Below are positions 8,981 to 17,757 of a stretch of 39,283 nt of DNA, piece by piece. Both the position numbers and the translations under genes were made by a program. The DNA is from Deltaproteobacteria bacterium (lineage in GTDB: Bacteria > Myxococcota_A > Polyangia > Haliangiales > Haliangiaceae). The number at the start of each line of letters is the position of its first letter. The first letter of the stretch is position 1. Below the pieces are notes generated by a model. It saw only the letters and a list, made by a program, of their open reading frames with translations, was not told where the DNA came from and searched no databases. The stretch lies in contig JACCTC010000141.1 in the NCBI GenBank assembly GCA_013812655.1, positions 1-39,283 on the forward strand, written 5' to 3'.

Positions 8981-9940
8981 ATGCACGTGGTGGCTCGGGC
9001 GAGCGCCCCAGGGACGGTCATGGACCAGCTGCCGCGCGATCTCGCTGCAGCGCTCTGCATCGTCCAGCACATGGCCGCGACCAAGACGCCATACCTCGTC
9101 GATATCCTGTCGCGCAGCACGCAGCTCGAGGTGCGGTGGGCGGAACAGGGCGAGCCGCTCGATCGCGGCAAGGCCTACGTGTCACCGCCGGATACCCACC
9201 TGCTGTTCGCCGAGAACCACCTCGCGCTCTCGCGGGCGGCGCGCGAGAACCACGCGCGCCCATCGATCAACAAGCTGTTTCGATCCGCGGCGGCGACGCA
9301 CGGCAGTCGCGTCATCGCCGTGCTGCTGACCGGGATGATGGATGACGGGGTTGCCGGGCTGCGCGCGGTGCGCGAGGCGGGCGGATACGTGATCGTTCAG
9401 GACCCCAAGACCGCCGCGTTCGATGAGCTGCCGCGCCGCGCGATCGAGGCGATGACGCCGGATCAGACCCTGCGGCTCGACGAGGTCGGCGGCGCGCTGA
9501 TCGAGCTCGCGGGCAGCTCGGTCGCGGCCGCACCGATCCCGGCGGCGCTGTCGCTCGAGGCAATGCTCGACGCCGGTGGACCTGCTACGCCGTCAGCCCT
9601 CGATCAGCTCGGCACCCAGACCCCGATCAGCTGTCCCGACTGCGCCGGCCCCACGTGGCAGGTCGGCGACGCGCATGCACGGCAGTTCCGGTGCTATCTC
9701 GGCCACGTCAACAGCGCCCGCGAGCTCCTCGCGCGCGCGGACCAGCAGATCGAGACCGCGCTGTGGTACGCGGTACGTGCGCTCCACGACCGCGCGGTCA
9801 CGCTCGAGACACTCGCCGCCGACGCGCTCCGCCTCGGCCAGGACCAGAGCGCCGAGGCCTATGCCCAGCGCTCTCGCGAGGCCCGGGAGCACTCCGAGCT
9901 CGCGCGCCGGTTCATGTTCGATCGGCTTCAGCGCTCGTGA
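8981..9940 (+). CDS. Free-standing CheB-type methylesterase-like protein with C-terminal Cys-rich domain
   Basis: 319 aa. CheB catalytic domain (1-175): the His motif (IVQHM) and Asp motif (LLTGMMDDGVAGL) are present, followed by DELPRRAIEAM. The N-terminal nucleophile loop, normally GAS-x-GG, reads RASAPG and is followed by a segment about five residues shorter than usual, so the Ser may be misplaced. The C-terminal part (about 205-319) has CPDC and a later RCYLGH, as in many CheB proteins outside chemotaxis operons, then a helical tail (LEYAVRAL-type helix, LETLAADALRLG). GAGGTG 11 nt upstream of the ATG may be the RBS. The 3' end overlaps the convergent receiver gene by 29 nt. Probable role: signalling esterase or deamidase in the adjacent Che-like module (inference). 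Confidence 0.8.
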   Translation: MHVVARASAPGTVMDQLPRDLAAALCIVQHMAATKTPYLVDILSRSTQLEVRWAEQGEPLDRGKAYVSPPDTHLLFAENHLALSRAARENHARPSINKLFRSAAATHGSRVIAVLLTGMMDDGVAGLRAVREAGGYVIVQDPKTAAFDELPRRAIEAMTPDQTLRLDEVGGALIELAGSSVAAAPIPAALSLEAMLDAGGPATPSALDQLGTQTPISCPDCAGPTWQVGDAHARQFRCYLGHVNSARELLARADQQIETALWYAVRALHDRAVTLETLAADALRLGQDQSAEAYAQRSREAREHSELARRFMFDRLQRS

Positions 9941-10316
9941 CGCCGGCGTCGAGCCGGGCGCCGGCGAGCGCGAGGAGCCGCCGGAGGACCGCGCGATCGA
10001 TCGGCTTCAGCTGGTGGACATCGAAGCCCGCGGCGATCGCGCGGACGCGATCCTCGGGCTGTCCCCAGCCCGTGATCGCGACCAGGAACAGCGGGCGGTG
10101 GCCCGCCTGTGCCCGCAACGCGCGGGCGACGTCGAAGCCGCTGATGTCGGGCAAGCCGATGTCAACCAGCGCGAGGTGCGGCTGGTAGCTCTCGGCGATC
10201 GCGATCGCCTCGGCCCCGCTGGTCGCGCTGCGGACGTCGTGTCCGAGCAACGTGACGAGCGTCCCCATCACCTGGGCGGCATCCGGATAGTCATCGACGA
10301 CCAGTACGCGGTACAT
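9912..10316 (-). CDS. CheY-like single-domain response regulator
   Basis: 134 aa, receiver only. Conserved residues are all present: VVDDYPD acidic pair, phospho-Asp in ALVDIGLPDISG, Thr in AITGWG, and Lys in HQLKPI. There is no output domain. It lies 5 nt downstream of the CheB-CheR-PAS-kinase stop codon and the ATG follows GGATAAGAAG, so the two are almost certainly co-transcribed and coupled. Its role is probably phospho-acceptor of that kinase. The receiver sequence (GWG.PEDR..A..AGFD) resembles the C-terminal receiver of the 17755 kinase and the decayed receiver at 22181. Confidence 0.92.
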   Translation of the reverse strand: MYRVLVVDDYPDAAQVMGTLVTLLGHDVRSATSGAEAIAIAESYQPHLALVDIGLPDISGFDVARALRAQAGHRPLFLVAITGWGQPEDRVRAIAAGFDVHQLKPIDRAVLRRLLALAGARLDAGVTSAEADRT

Positions 10317-10321
10317 GCTTC

Positions 10322-13300
10322 TTATCCCTTTGCGACGGGTAACGTGACGACGAACTCGCTGCCTTGACCCTGCCCACGGCTACTTGCAGACACGGTGCCG
10401 CCGTGAAGCTCGACGAGTCGACGCACGAGGTTGAGTCCGATTCCGAGGCCGCCGTGCGAACGCCCGGCAGCATCTCGCGACTGCACGAAGATCTCGAAGA
10501 TGTGTGGCAGGACGTCCGGAGCGATGCCGATGCCGTTGTCGCGGACGCGGGCGGTCGCGAACCCGCTCGTGCCATCGGGCTCGAACACGATCTGGATCCG
10601 GCCGCCGTCCGGCGTGTACTTCGCGGCGTTCGACACGAGGTTCGTGAAGATCTGGGTGAGCCGGCCGCGATCGCCAAGGATGCGGTGTGGTCGGAAGGAA
10701 GTTGCACGTCGATCGAGTGGTTGTGCTGGCGGAGTAGCGGCCCGGCACCCTCGAGGGCGGCCTCGATGACCACCGCGGGATCGACCGGCATGCGCTCGAG
10801 CTCGATGCGGCCGTGCGTGATGCGTGACAGATCGAGCAGCTCGTCGACGAGATCGGACAGCTGCTTGACCTGGCGCTCCATGATCTCGTGGGCCCCCGCG
10901 AGCTGCTCGGGGTTCCCGGTCGACAGCTTGGCGACATCGAGCGCGACCTTGAGCGGGGTCAGCGGGTTGCGGAGCTCGTGCGACAAGATCGCGAGGAACT
11001 CGTCCTTGCGGCGGTCGGCCTCGCGCAGCGACGCCTCGGCAAGCTTGCTCGGCGTCACGTCGAAGCCAACGACCGACAGCCCTTCGGCGTCGACGTCGAG
11101 CCTGAGCTCGTACGTCCGCGCCACGCCGTCGACCACGAGCTCGAGATCGGCGCGTTGCGAGATCTGCGATGCGAGGACCTCGCGCGCGAGCGTGGCGAAC
11201 CGCTGCGCGTGACCGGGCGCGAACAGCTTGTCGATGGTCCCCGCGCGCGGCGGCAGCTCGCGGCCACGGACGTACCCCCACTCGAGCTCGAGCGCGGGCG
11301 TCAGGTTCAGCAGGACCATCGGCGCATCGAGGAGCGCCAGCCGGAGCCGCTGCTCGCTGATCTGGAGCGCGGCCTCGGAGCGCCGGCGACCCTCGACGGC
11401 ATCGTGCAGGTCGGTGACGTCGACGAACGTGATCGCGACGCCATCGATCCGATCCTCGAGCGAGCGATAGGGCAGGAGGCGCGTGAAGTACCGCCGCCCG
11501 TCGCGGCTCGTGATCTCGCGCTCGATGAGTCGCAGATGCTGGAGCACCGCCCGCGCGGACTCCACGAGGTCGTCGGCCTCGAGGCGGTGCGTCACGTGCT
11601 CGAGCGGCCGGCCGATATCCGACGGGATCACGTTGAACAAATCGTGCGCCCGGCGGGTGAACCGCTTGAGGTTGAGCCCGCGATCGAGGAACAGCACACC
11701 GATGTCGGTCGACGTCATCAGGTTCTGGAGGTCGTTGTTCGCGCGGCTGAGCTCGTCGACCTTGACCTTGAGCTCGTGGTTCAACGTCGTGAGCTCCTCG
11801 TTGACCGATTGCAGCTCTTCCTTGCTGGTCTCGATCTCCTCGCTCGTCGACCGGACTTCCTCGTTGATCGCATGGAGCTCCTCGTTCGACGCCTTGATCT
11901 CCTCGAGCGAGGTCTCGTACTGCTCGATCGTCGTGCGCAGCTGGTCTCGCGTGCGGTGCAGCTCGTCCTCGATCTCGCGAACGACGGGCTCGATGAACGC
12001 GTCGCTCGGTGGCGCCGCGGGCTCTGGCAGCTGATCGGGCGCCGGCAGCTCGCGGAACATCAGCAGGTACATCCCGTGTGCACCGGCGAGATCGAGCGCG
12101 TGCACGGTCAGCTCGATCGCCCGCGGCTGGCCGTCGTCGTCGAACCGCACCGTCCGGATCACGGTCTCGCGGGTCTCGCGCGCGGCGTAGATCGCGGTGC
12201 GCAGATCCGGACGCAGGGCGGGCAGCACGATCCGGAACAGCTGACGGGTCGGTTCGCCGCCGCCGAACTGGAGGTAGGCGGCGCCGTGCTCGCTCATGTG
12301 GACGACGTCGCGCTCGTCGTTGACGATCACGCTCGGTGGCGCATAGGCCTCGACGAGGCGATGGTGAAGCTCGCCGAACGTGGCGACCCGGTCCGGCACG
12401 GCGGCGACCCTGGGTTCGAGGGGTAGCTGGATACGTGGCCCGAGCCGCATGCCGTCGAGGTTGAGCGAGCTCGTGGTCTGCCGCCGGATGAACAGCCGCT
12501 GCGCGCCGTCGACCGGCGCGTACTGGATGGACGCGGTCTCGACCGTCTCGGACGAGCCGAGAAACAGGTAGCCCTCGGGGCGCAGCGCGAAATGAAACGT
12601 GTTGAGCGCGCGATCCTGAGCATCGCGGTTCATGTAGATCAGGAGGTTCCGGCACGACACCAGGTCGAGGCGCGAGAACGGCGGATCGCGCAGCACGTTG
12701 TGCGGCGAGAACAGCATCATCTCGCGCAGCTCCTTGGCGACGCGGTAACCGCGGTTCTCGTGCACGAAGAAGCGCGCGAGGCGCTCCGGCGAGACGTCGA
12801 CTGCGATCGCCTCCGGATACCGGCCGGCGCGAGCCTCGGCGAGCGCCTCCTCGTCGATGTCGGTCGCGAACACCTGGATGCTCGGACGGTCGGCGCCACG
12901 GCTCGCATGCTCTGCGAGCAACATGCCGATCGAGTAAGCCTCCTCGCCGCTGGCGCACCCGGCGACCCACACCCGGATCTGCTCGCCGGCGGCGCGGTTC
13001 GCGAACAGCCGTGGGATCACGTGCTGGGCGAGTGCGTCATAGGCCTCGGTATCGCGAAAGAAGCAGGTGACGCTGATCAGGAAGTCGCGCAGCAGGCTCG
13101 CCAGCTCGCGAGGATGGTCGCGCAGGTAGCGCTGGTAATCCGCGAGCGTCGGGGTCTCGCAGACCTGCATGCGCCGCGCGATCCGGCGGTAGAGCGTCGC
13201 ACGCTTGTAGGACGAGAAGTCGTGACCGGTGCGGATGCGCACCATCGTCAGGATGTCTCGCAGCATCTCCTCGGAGAGCGCAGGGCTGTCGTAGACATCG

Positions 13301-13848
13301 TTGGCGAGCGAGAAGAGCCGCCGGGCAATGTCGGAGCCGCTGAGCACCAGATCGACAAACCCGGTCGCGATCGCGGCGCGCGGCATCTCGCCGTCCTCCT
13401 CGCCCTCGGGCGTGTGCGCGATCGTGACGCCGCCGCTCTCCTTGATGGTCTTGAGCCCGATGACGCCGTCGCTGCCTGGGCCGGGCAAGATCACCGCGAC
13501 CGTATTGCGTCCGATGTCGTGGGCAGCCGAGCGCAGCAATCGATCCAGCGTGCCGCCGCTGGTTACTGACCGATTGACCACGATCATCTGATCGCGAACC
13601 GTGACGTCGTGTCGCGAAGGGACGATGAAGATGCGTCCGTGCTCGAGCCGCACCTCGCCGTCGACATCGATGATGGGCAGCGAGCTGACCGGACGTAGCG
13701 CCTCGACGAGCTCGCGCTCGAGCGGCGTCGCGATCACGACGGCGAACCCGACCTGCTCGTGCATGGCGCGCACGACGGCGGTGATCGACCTGACGTCCTC
13801 GCCGCCCATGATGGCGACCCGCGGAGCGCTGCCATGTTGATCCGTCAT
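10322..13848 (-). CDS. CheB-CheR-PAS-histidine kinase fusion with a -1 frameshift in the ATPase domain
   Basis: About 1175 aa if the frame is restored. CheB-like domain 10-170, lacking the Ser and His of the active site but keeping Asp127 (GPGSDG). CheR domain 195-450 with SAM loop WVAGCASGEEAYS (294-306). Then a long acidic coiled coil (EEIKASNEELHAINEEV, EETSKEELQSVNEEL type), two PAS-like domains, a HisKA domain with ILSHELRNPL (His957), and an HATPase (NLVSNAAKYTP, RDNGIGIA, GGLGIGLNLV). The HATPase is in another frame. The switch lies near 10685-10692, where one base appears to be missing (minus-strand GACCACAC); one extra base makes the total divisible by three. ATG 13848 follows TATGGT by 12 nt. 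It may be a sequencing error or a recent mutation. Confidence 0.85.
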
Positions 13849-14016
13849 CGTCCGTAAAAGACCATACGACTTCGCCGCGTTGGATCGACGGTGAAGGGCC
13901 GAAAACCGCTGTCGCTCGCGACCGCCCGGTGGCTGGTCGCAGCGCTTTTGCACCATTTCTGTATATCGAGCAGGTGACGGTGATTCTGCATCGCCCTTGC
14001 AGCACGACTTCAACCA

Positions 14017-14029
14017 AGAGGAACCCATG
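14017..14029 (+). promoter_or_regulatory. Shine-Dalgarno site that fixes the start of the small basic protein
   Basis: AGAGGA at 14017-14022, 4 nt before the ATG at 14027. It favours this ATG over the in-frame upstream ATG at 13997. TATATC at about 13966-13971 may be the -10. Confidence 0.5.
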
Positions 14030-14206
14030 CCCCGCAAACAACGCTTCAAGCCCAGCCGCAAGCCCAAGCCCGCCCTCGCCCAGGAGGACATGATGCAGGT
14101 GCGCCAGCCCTCACAACCCGCGGAGGAGACTGGCAAGTCTTCCACCTCGATGGCTCCTCACGGAAGCCCTGGCGAACGCCAGCACGACATCGAGCTCGAC
14201 AAGTAA
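14027..14206 (+). CDS. Small basic/polar protein of unknown function
   Basis: 59 aa. The first 15 residues are very basic (MPRKQRFKPSRKPKP); the rest is polar and probably disordered (QPSQPAEETGKSSTSM, ending GERQHDIELDK). No Cys, no membrane segment, no known domain. Supported as a gene by a good SD site, a charge-patterned sequence and its own upstream region divergent from the large chemotaxis-kinase gene. It could bind nucleic acid, but nothing proves this. No relation to the neighbours is evident. Confidence 0.5.
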   Translation: MPRKQRFKPSRKPKPALAQEDMMQVRQPSQPAEETGKSSTSMAPHGSPGERQHDIELDK

Positions 14207-14333
14207 GCCCTTCGCGCGCGCGAGCGCAGCGACGCAAGCTGGTCTCGCCGTGCGTACGAGCACGTTCGGCTCAAGGGTCCATCAAGGAATTCGAGAGGTT
14301 TTGCGGCGCGCCCGCGAGTCCCGGTACACACGA

Positions 14334-15422
14334 TCAGGCGACGCCGCGCGCCACGGCCGGCTGCGCGAGCGTGCCGTACGTGATCTCGCCGTGCGTGTAC
14401 GTCGGCGACAGCCCAGGCGCGAGCGGATGGCCCACGAGCTCCGACGACGCGAAGTGCTGCGGCAGCTCGGGGCGATCGGGAACCGGATCCGCGATCGTCT
14501 TCTCGAGCACCATCGACGTGTACTGATCGAGCGACTGCTCGCGGGTGTTCGCGTTGAGGATCACCTCGACGCCGGCATCGCGGGCATGGCGCGCGACGCC
14601 ACGGATCTGGCTCGTCCCCGGCGCGTACGCGTCGACCGAGATCCCGTTCTCGCTGATCGTCCACGCGCCGCGATCGGTGACGACCACGAGCGAGTGGTTG
14701 CCGATCGTGTGGCCCGGCGTCCGCACGATCGCGAAGCCGCCGCCGATCATATAATCGCCGTCGAGCGCGACGATGCGATCGGCGGGCACGCCGGCGAGGC
14801 ACTCGGGAATGTACCACTCGGCCTGCAGCGGGTGGATGTTCGCGAGCGTGTCGAGCTCGGCGCGTTGCGCGAGCAGCTTCGCGTTCGGCAGGAACGCGCG
14901 ACCGCCGGCGCCGGGCGCGAGCAACCCGCGCGCGTCCTGGACGTGGAGGTGATCGTAGGTGACGTAATCGATCGAAGCGGGCGCGACGCCCCAGCGCTCG
15001 AGCGTGCCGGCGATCGTCGAGTGCATCGTCGCGAGCAGCTTGCGCACGACCTTGCCGTACTTCTCCTCGAGGCGCGCGAAGTAGGGCGCCTTCGCCGAGC
15101 GCTCGGGGTCCGTGGGGTTGACGAGGATCGTGATCGTGCGGCCACCGCTGTCGACCTGCACGACGTGCATGCGGTTACGCATGAACAGGTACGGCGCCGG
15201 CGATGACGCGACGCCCTGCAGGCCATAGCGGGTCGGGTACGGAAACGTCGCGAGGTCCGCGGTGCGCACGCAGCGCGCGGGGCCACCGGCGAGGATCCGA
15301 TCGCGCAGCTTGCGGCCGCCCCGGCGGACCGCATCGAGTCGCGCCCCCGCACCGCGGGTCTGCCACGCCGCATCGAGCTCGGACACTCGCACCAGATCCG
15401 CCGGAATCGTCGTCGCGCTCAT
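14334..15422 (-). CDS. Metallo-beta-lactamase-fold hydrolase
   Basis: 362 aa, no signal peptide. Metal-ligand motifs in order: DHLHVQDARG (a variant of H-x-H-x-D-H with one extra residue before the Asp), then RTPGHTIGNHS (third His), then TISENGISVD where a bridging Asp is usual. The long N-terminal half (RCVRTADLATFPYPTRYG, NRMHVVQVDSGGRTI, ILVNPTDP) is typical of MBL-fold proteins annotated only as hydrolases. Substrate unknown; a lactonase- or esterase-like activity is possible. ATG 15422 is chosen over an upstream GTG because TACCGT lies 8 nt before it. It is divergent from the JmjC gene (80 bp apart), both with leaderless-type starts. Confidence 0.75.
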   Translation of the reverse strand: MSATTIPADLVRVSELDAAWQTRGAGARLDAVRRGGRKLRDRILAGGPARCVRTADLATFPYPTRYGLQGVASSPAPYLFMRNRMHVVQVDSGGRTITILVNPTDPERSAKAPYFARLEEKYGKVVRKLLATMHSTIAGTLERWGVAPASIDYVTYDHLHVQDARGLLAPGAGGRAFLPNAKLLAQRAELDTLANIHPLQAEWYIPECLAGVPADRIVALDGDYMIGGGFAIVRTPGHTIGNHSLVVVTDRGAWTISENGISVDAYAPGTSQIRGVARHARDAGVEVILNANTREQSLDQYTSMVLEKTIADPVPDRPELPQHFASSELVGHPLAPGLSPTYTHGEITYGTLAQPAVARGVA

Positions 15423-15436
15423 CGGCTTCGACGGTA
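15420..15436 (-). promoter_or_regulatory. Candidate -10 before MBL-fold gene (leaderless)
   Basis: On the minus strand TACCGT (15431-15436) lies 8 nt before the ATG (15420-15422). No SD sequence is present. Confidence 0.45.
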
Positions 15437-15487
15437 ACACGCAGCTCGCAACCTGCGCGGAACGAGGTTCCGCGACGGAACCGGACC

Positions 15488-15505
15488 TGCTAGAACCGCG
15501 GCGTG
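15488..15505 (+). promoter_or_regulatory. Candidate extended -10 and leaderless GTG start
   Basis: TGC (15488-15490), TAGAAC (15491-15496), a 6-nt spacer, then GTG (15503). The arrangement is identical to that at 1521-1538. Confidence 0.5.
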
Positions 15506-16177
15506 CTTGCCAGCTGGCTCGGTGCGCTCCCGGTCACGTCCTTCCTCGAGGACTACCTGCAGCACCAGCCGATCGCGCAACCGACGACGACGCTCGGTGC
15601 GCGGCCGCTGTTCGACTGGGACGTGATCGATCCGATCCTCGCGACCGCGGCGGACGTGATGGTCGTCGCCGGCGGCAAGCTCCTCGACCTGCCGCCGCCA
15701 CGCGATCGCTACGAGCTGCGTGGTTACCTTCGCATGGGCGTCGGGCTCGCGATGCGTCACCTCGAGCGGACCGATGGCGGGCTGCGGACGGTCGCCGCGG
15801 CGTTCGAGCACGACGTCGGCGAGGCCCAGGTCCAGGCGTTCATCACGCCGGCCGGCACGCACGGCTTCAGCTGGCACTACGACGACGAGGACGTCTTCAT
15901 CGCGCAGACGACCGGCATCAAGGATTACTATTTTCGCCCGAACACCGTCACGTCCGCGCTCGCCGCGCCCGCGCAATTCCAGCACTTCGTCGAGGAGACG
16001 TCGCCGCTCCACACCAGCCGGCTGGTCGCCGGCGACTTCCTCTACATCCCGGCGCGGTGGTGGCACATGGCGGTCTGCGAGGAGGATGCGCTGTCGATCT
16101 CGGTCGGCGTGAGGCCACGTCGCGAGCTGTGCCGGTCGTCAGCTGTGATCGCGCCGATCTCCCCCGATCGCTGCTGA
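15503..16177 (+). CDS. JmjC/cupin-type Fe(II)/2-oxoglutarate oxygenase-like protein
   Basis: 224 aa. The central double-stranded beta-helix shows the metal-binding pattern: SWHYDDEDVFIAQTTGIKDYYF gives the His125-x-Asp127 pair, a Lys (140) where 2-oxoglutarate is often bound, and the distal His188 in YIPARWWHMA. This matches JmjC-like cupins related to ribosomal-protein hydroxylases (Cupin_4). It is short for that family, without the C-terminal winged helix. The last 25 residues (RRELCRSSAVIAPISPDRC) look non-conserved. Start GTG at 15503 with a leaderless-type promoter. The role as a protein or small-molecule hydroxylase is inferred; no substrate gene lies beside it. Confidence 0.75.
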   Translation: MLASWLGALPVTSFLEDYLQHQPIAQPTTTLGARPLFDWDVIDPILATAADVMVVAGGKLLDLPPPRDRYELRGYLRMGVGLAMRHLERTDGGLRTVAAAFEHDVGEAQVQAFITPAGTHGFSWHYDDEDVFIAQTTGIKDYYFRPNTVTSALAAPAQFQHFVEETSPLHTSRLVAGDFLYIPARWWHMAVCEEDALSISVGVRPRRELCRSSAVIAPISPDRC

Positions 16178-16260
16178 GCGCACGAGCACACCGAATCGTC
16201 GATTTCCGTCGAGTTTCTCACGCCCCGCTCACGGTTCTTCGTAGTCCTTTCCGCGTCGTG

Positions 16261-16282
16261 GGGGCTATGTTGCTGAAGCCCC
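16261..16282 (+). promoter_or_regulatory. Hairpin enclosing a -10-like box just before the NtrC-type gene
   Basis: GGGGCT (16261-16266) and AGCCCC (16277-16282) form a 6-bp inverted repeat ending 1 nt before the ATG at 16284. TATGTT (16266-16271) overlaps the left arm and loop, 12 nt before the ATG, and could be a -10. There is no clear SD site. Confidence 0.35.
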
Positions 16283-16283
16283 G

Positions 16284-17675
16284 ATGACCGTCCCCGATCG
16301 CGCCAACGCTCGCATCCTCGTCGTCGATGACGAGGAGGACACCGCGCTCCTGCTCCGCGATGTCCTTCGCAAGCGAGGCTTCACGGTCGACGCCGCGTAC
16401 TCCGGCCCGCAGGCGCTCGAGTATCTGCGGCGGCAGCCGGTCGATGTCGTCGTCACCGATGTCCAGATGCCGCAGATGACGGGCATCGAGCTGTGTGCCC
16501 AGCTCTACGAGCGCTATCCCGATTGCGCGCCGATCGTGCTCACCGGTTATGGCCGGCTCGACGTCGCGATCTCGGCGATGCGCGCCGGCGCGTATGACTT
16601 CATCAACAAGCCCGTGAAGGCCGATGCCCTCGAGGTCTCGGTGATGCGCGCGCTCGAGCACTTCGCGCTGCAGCGCGAGGTCAAGCGGCTGACGACCGGC
16701 CCGATCTCCGACACGCCGATCGAAGGCCTCTACGGCGAGAGCGGCACGATGCGCGAGCTCGCGCAGGTGATCCGCCGCGTCGCGACGACCGATGCCACCG
16801 TGCTGATCACCGGTGAGTCCGGCACCGGCAAGGAGCAAGTCGCACGCGCGCTGCACATGCTGTCGCCGACGCGGCGCGAGCACCCGTTCGTAGCGGTCAA
16901 CTGCGGTGCGATGCCGGCCTCGCTTCTCGAGAGCGAGCTGTTCGGCCATGTCCGCGGCGCGTTCACCGATGCGAAGTCGTCGCGCGACGGGCTCTTCGTC
17001 CAGGCCGGCGCCGGCACGATCCTGCTCGACGAGATCGGTGAGATGCCGCTCGAGATGCAGGCGAAGCTGCTGCGCGTCCTCCAGGAGCGCACGGTGCGCC
17101 CGGTCGGCGGCGACGAGGAGAAGCCGTTCGAGGCGCGCGTGATCGCGGCGACGAACCGCGAGCTCGAGACCGAGGTCGAGGAGAACCGGTTCCGCGAGGA
17201 CCTGTTCCACCGGATCAACGTCGTCGCGATCTCGGTGCCGCCGCTGCGCGCGCGAACCGGTGACGTGCTCGTGCTCGCGAACACGTTCATCGAGCGTGCG
17301 GCTTCGCGGAAGTGCAAGTTCATGCAGGGTATCTCGCGGCGCGCCGCGCAGCTGCTCATGGACTACGACTGGCCAGGCAACGTCCGCGAGCTCGAGAACT
17401 GCATCGAGCGCGCGGTCGCGCTGTCGCGCGGCAACGAGATCGACGTCGACGATCTGCCGACGAAGATCATCCAGCACAAGAGCACCCGCATCGAGCTGTC
17501 GATCGACTCGCCCGCGCAGATGCTCACGCTCGACGAGATGCAGCATCGCTACGTCCGGCAGGTCCTCGCCGCGGTCGGCGGGAACAAGACGCAGGCCGCA
17601 CAGATCCTCGGCATCGATCGCCGGTCGATCTATCGCCGCCTCGAGCCGCCGACCAAGTCCGAGTCGCAGCCGTAG
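16284..17675 (+). CDS. NtrC-family sigma-54 response regulator
   Basis: 463 aa. Intact receiver (about 8-125): VVDDEED, phospho-Asp59 ([12 protein letters not shown]), Thr in VLTGYG, Lys109 (INKP). The AAA+ domain (about 145-385) has Walker A GESGTGKE (177-184), GAFTDA (225-230), Walker B LLDEIGE and the R-finger region ([10 protein letters not shown]). The C-terminal Fis-type HTH ([21 protein letters not shown]) sits at about 430-455. As in the left-edge activator, the sigma-54 loop is GAFTDA. It probably forms a two-component system with the PAS hybrid kinase 80 bp downstream. No convincing -24/-12 promoter was seen nearby. Confidence 0.92.
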   Translation: MTVPDRANARILVVDDEEDTALLLRDVLRKRGFTVDAAYSGPQALEYLRRQPVDVVVTDVQMPQMTGIELCAQLYERYPDCAPIVLTGYGRLDVAISAMRAGAYDFINKPVKADALEVSVMRALEHFALQREVKRLTTGPISDTPIEGLYGESGTMRELAQVIRRVATTDATVLITGESGTGKEQVARALHMLSPTRREHPFVAVNCGAMPASLLESELFGHVRGAFTDAKSSRDGLFVQAGAGTILLDEIGEMPLEMQAKLLRVLQERTVRPVGGDEEKPFEARVIAATNRELETEVEENRFREDLFHRINVVAISVPPLRARTGDVLVLANTFIERAASRKCKFMQGISRRAAQLLMDYDWPGNVRELENCIERAVALSRGNEIDVDDLPTKIIQHKSTRIELSIDSPAQMLTLDEMQHRYVRQVLAAVGGNKTQAAQILGIDRRSIYRRLEPPTKSESQP

Positions 17676-17731
17676 CTGTCCGGACGCAACGCTCGTCTTG
17701 ATGGGCTCTTGATAGGCACGCCGAAACGTGG

Positions 17732-17757
17732 TGCTACGATCTTTACAGGGATCGATG
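17732..17757 (+). promoter_or_regulatory. Candidate extended -10 before the hybrid kinase
   Basis: TGC (17732-17734) and TACGAT (17735-17740) precede the ATG at 17755 by 14 nt. This argues against the in-frame GTG at 17728, which lies upstream of the element. Confidence 0.4.

Noticed and set aside
10680..10700. Programmed ribosomal frameshift in the CheB-CheR kinase
   Set aside because: No slippery heptamer, no clear downstream stem and no reason for two products. A missing base in a short C/A-rich run is simpler.
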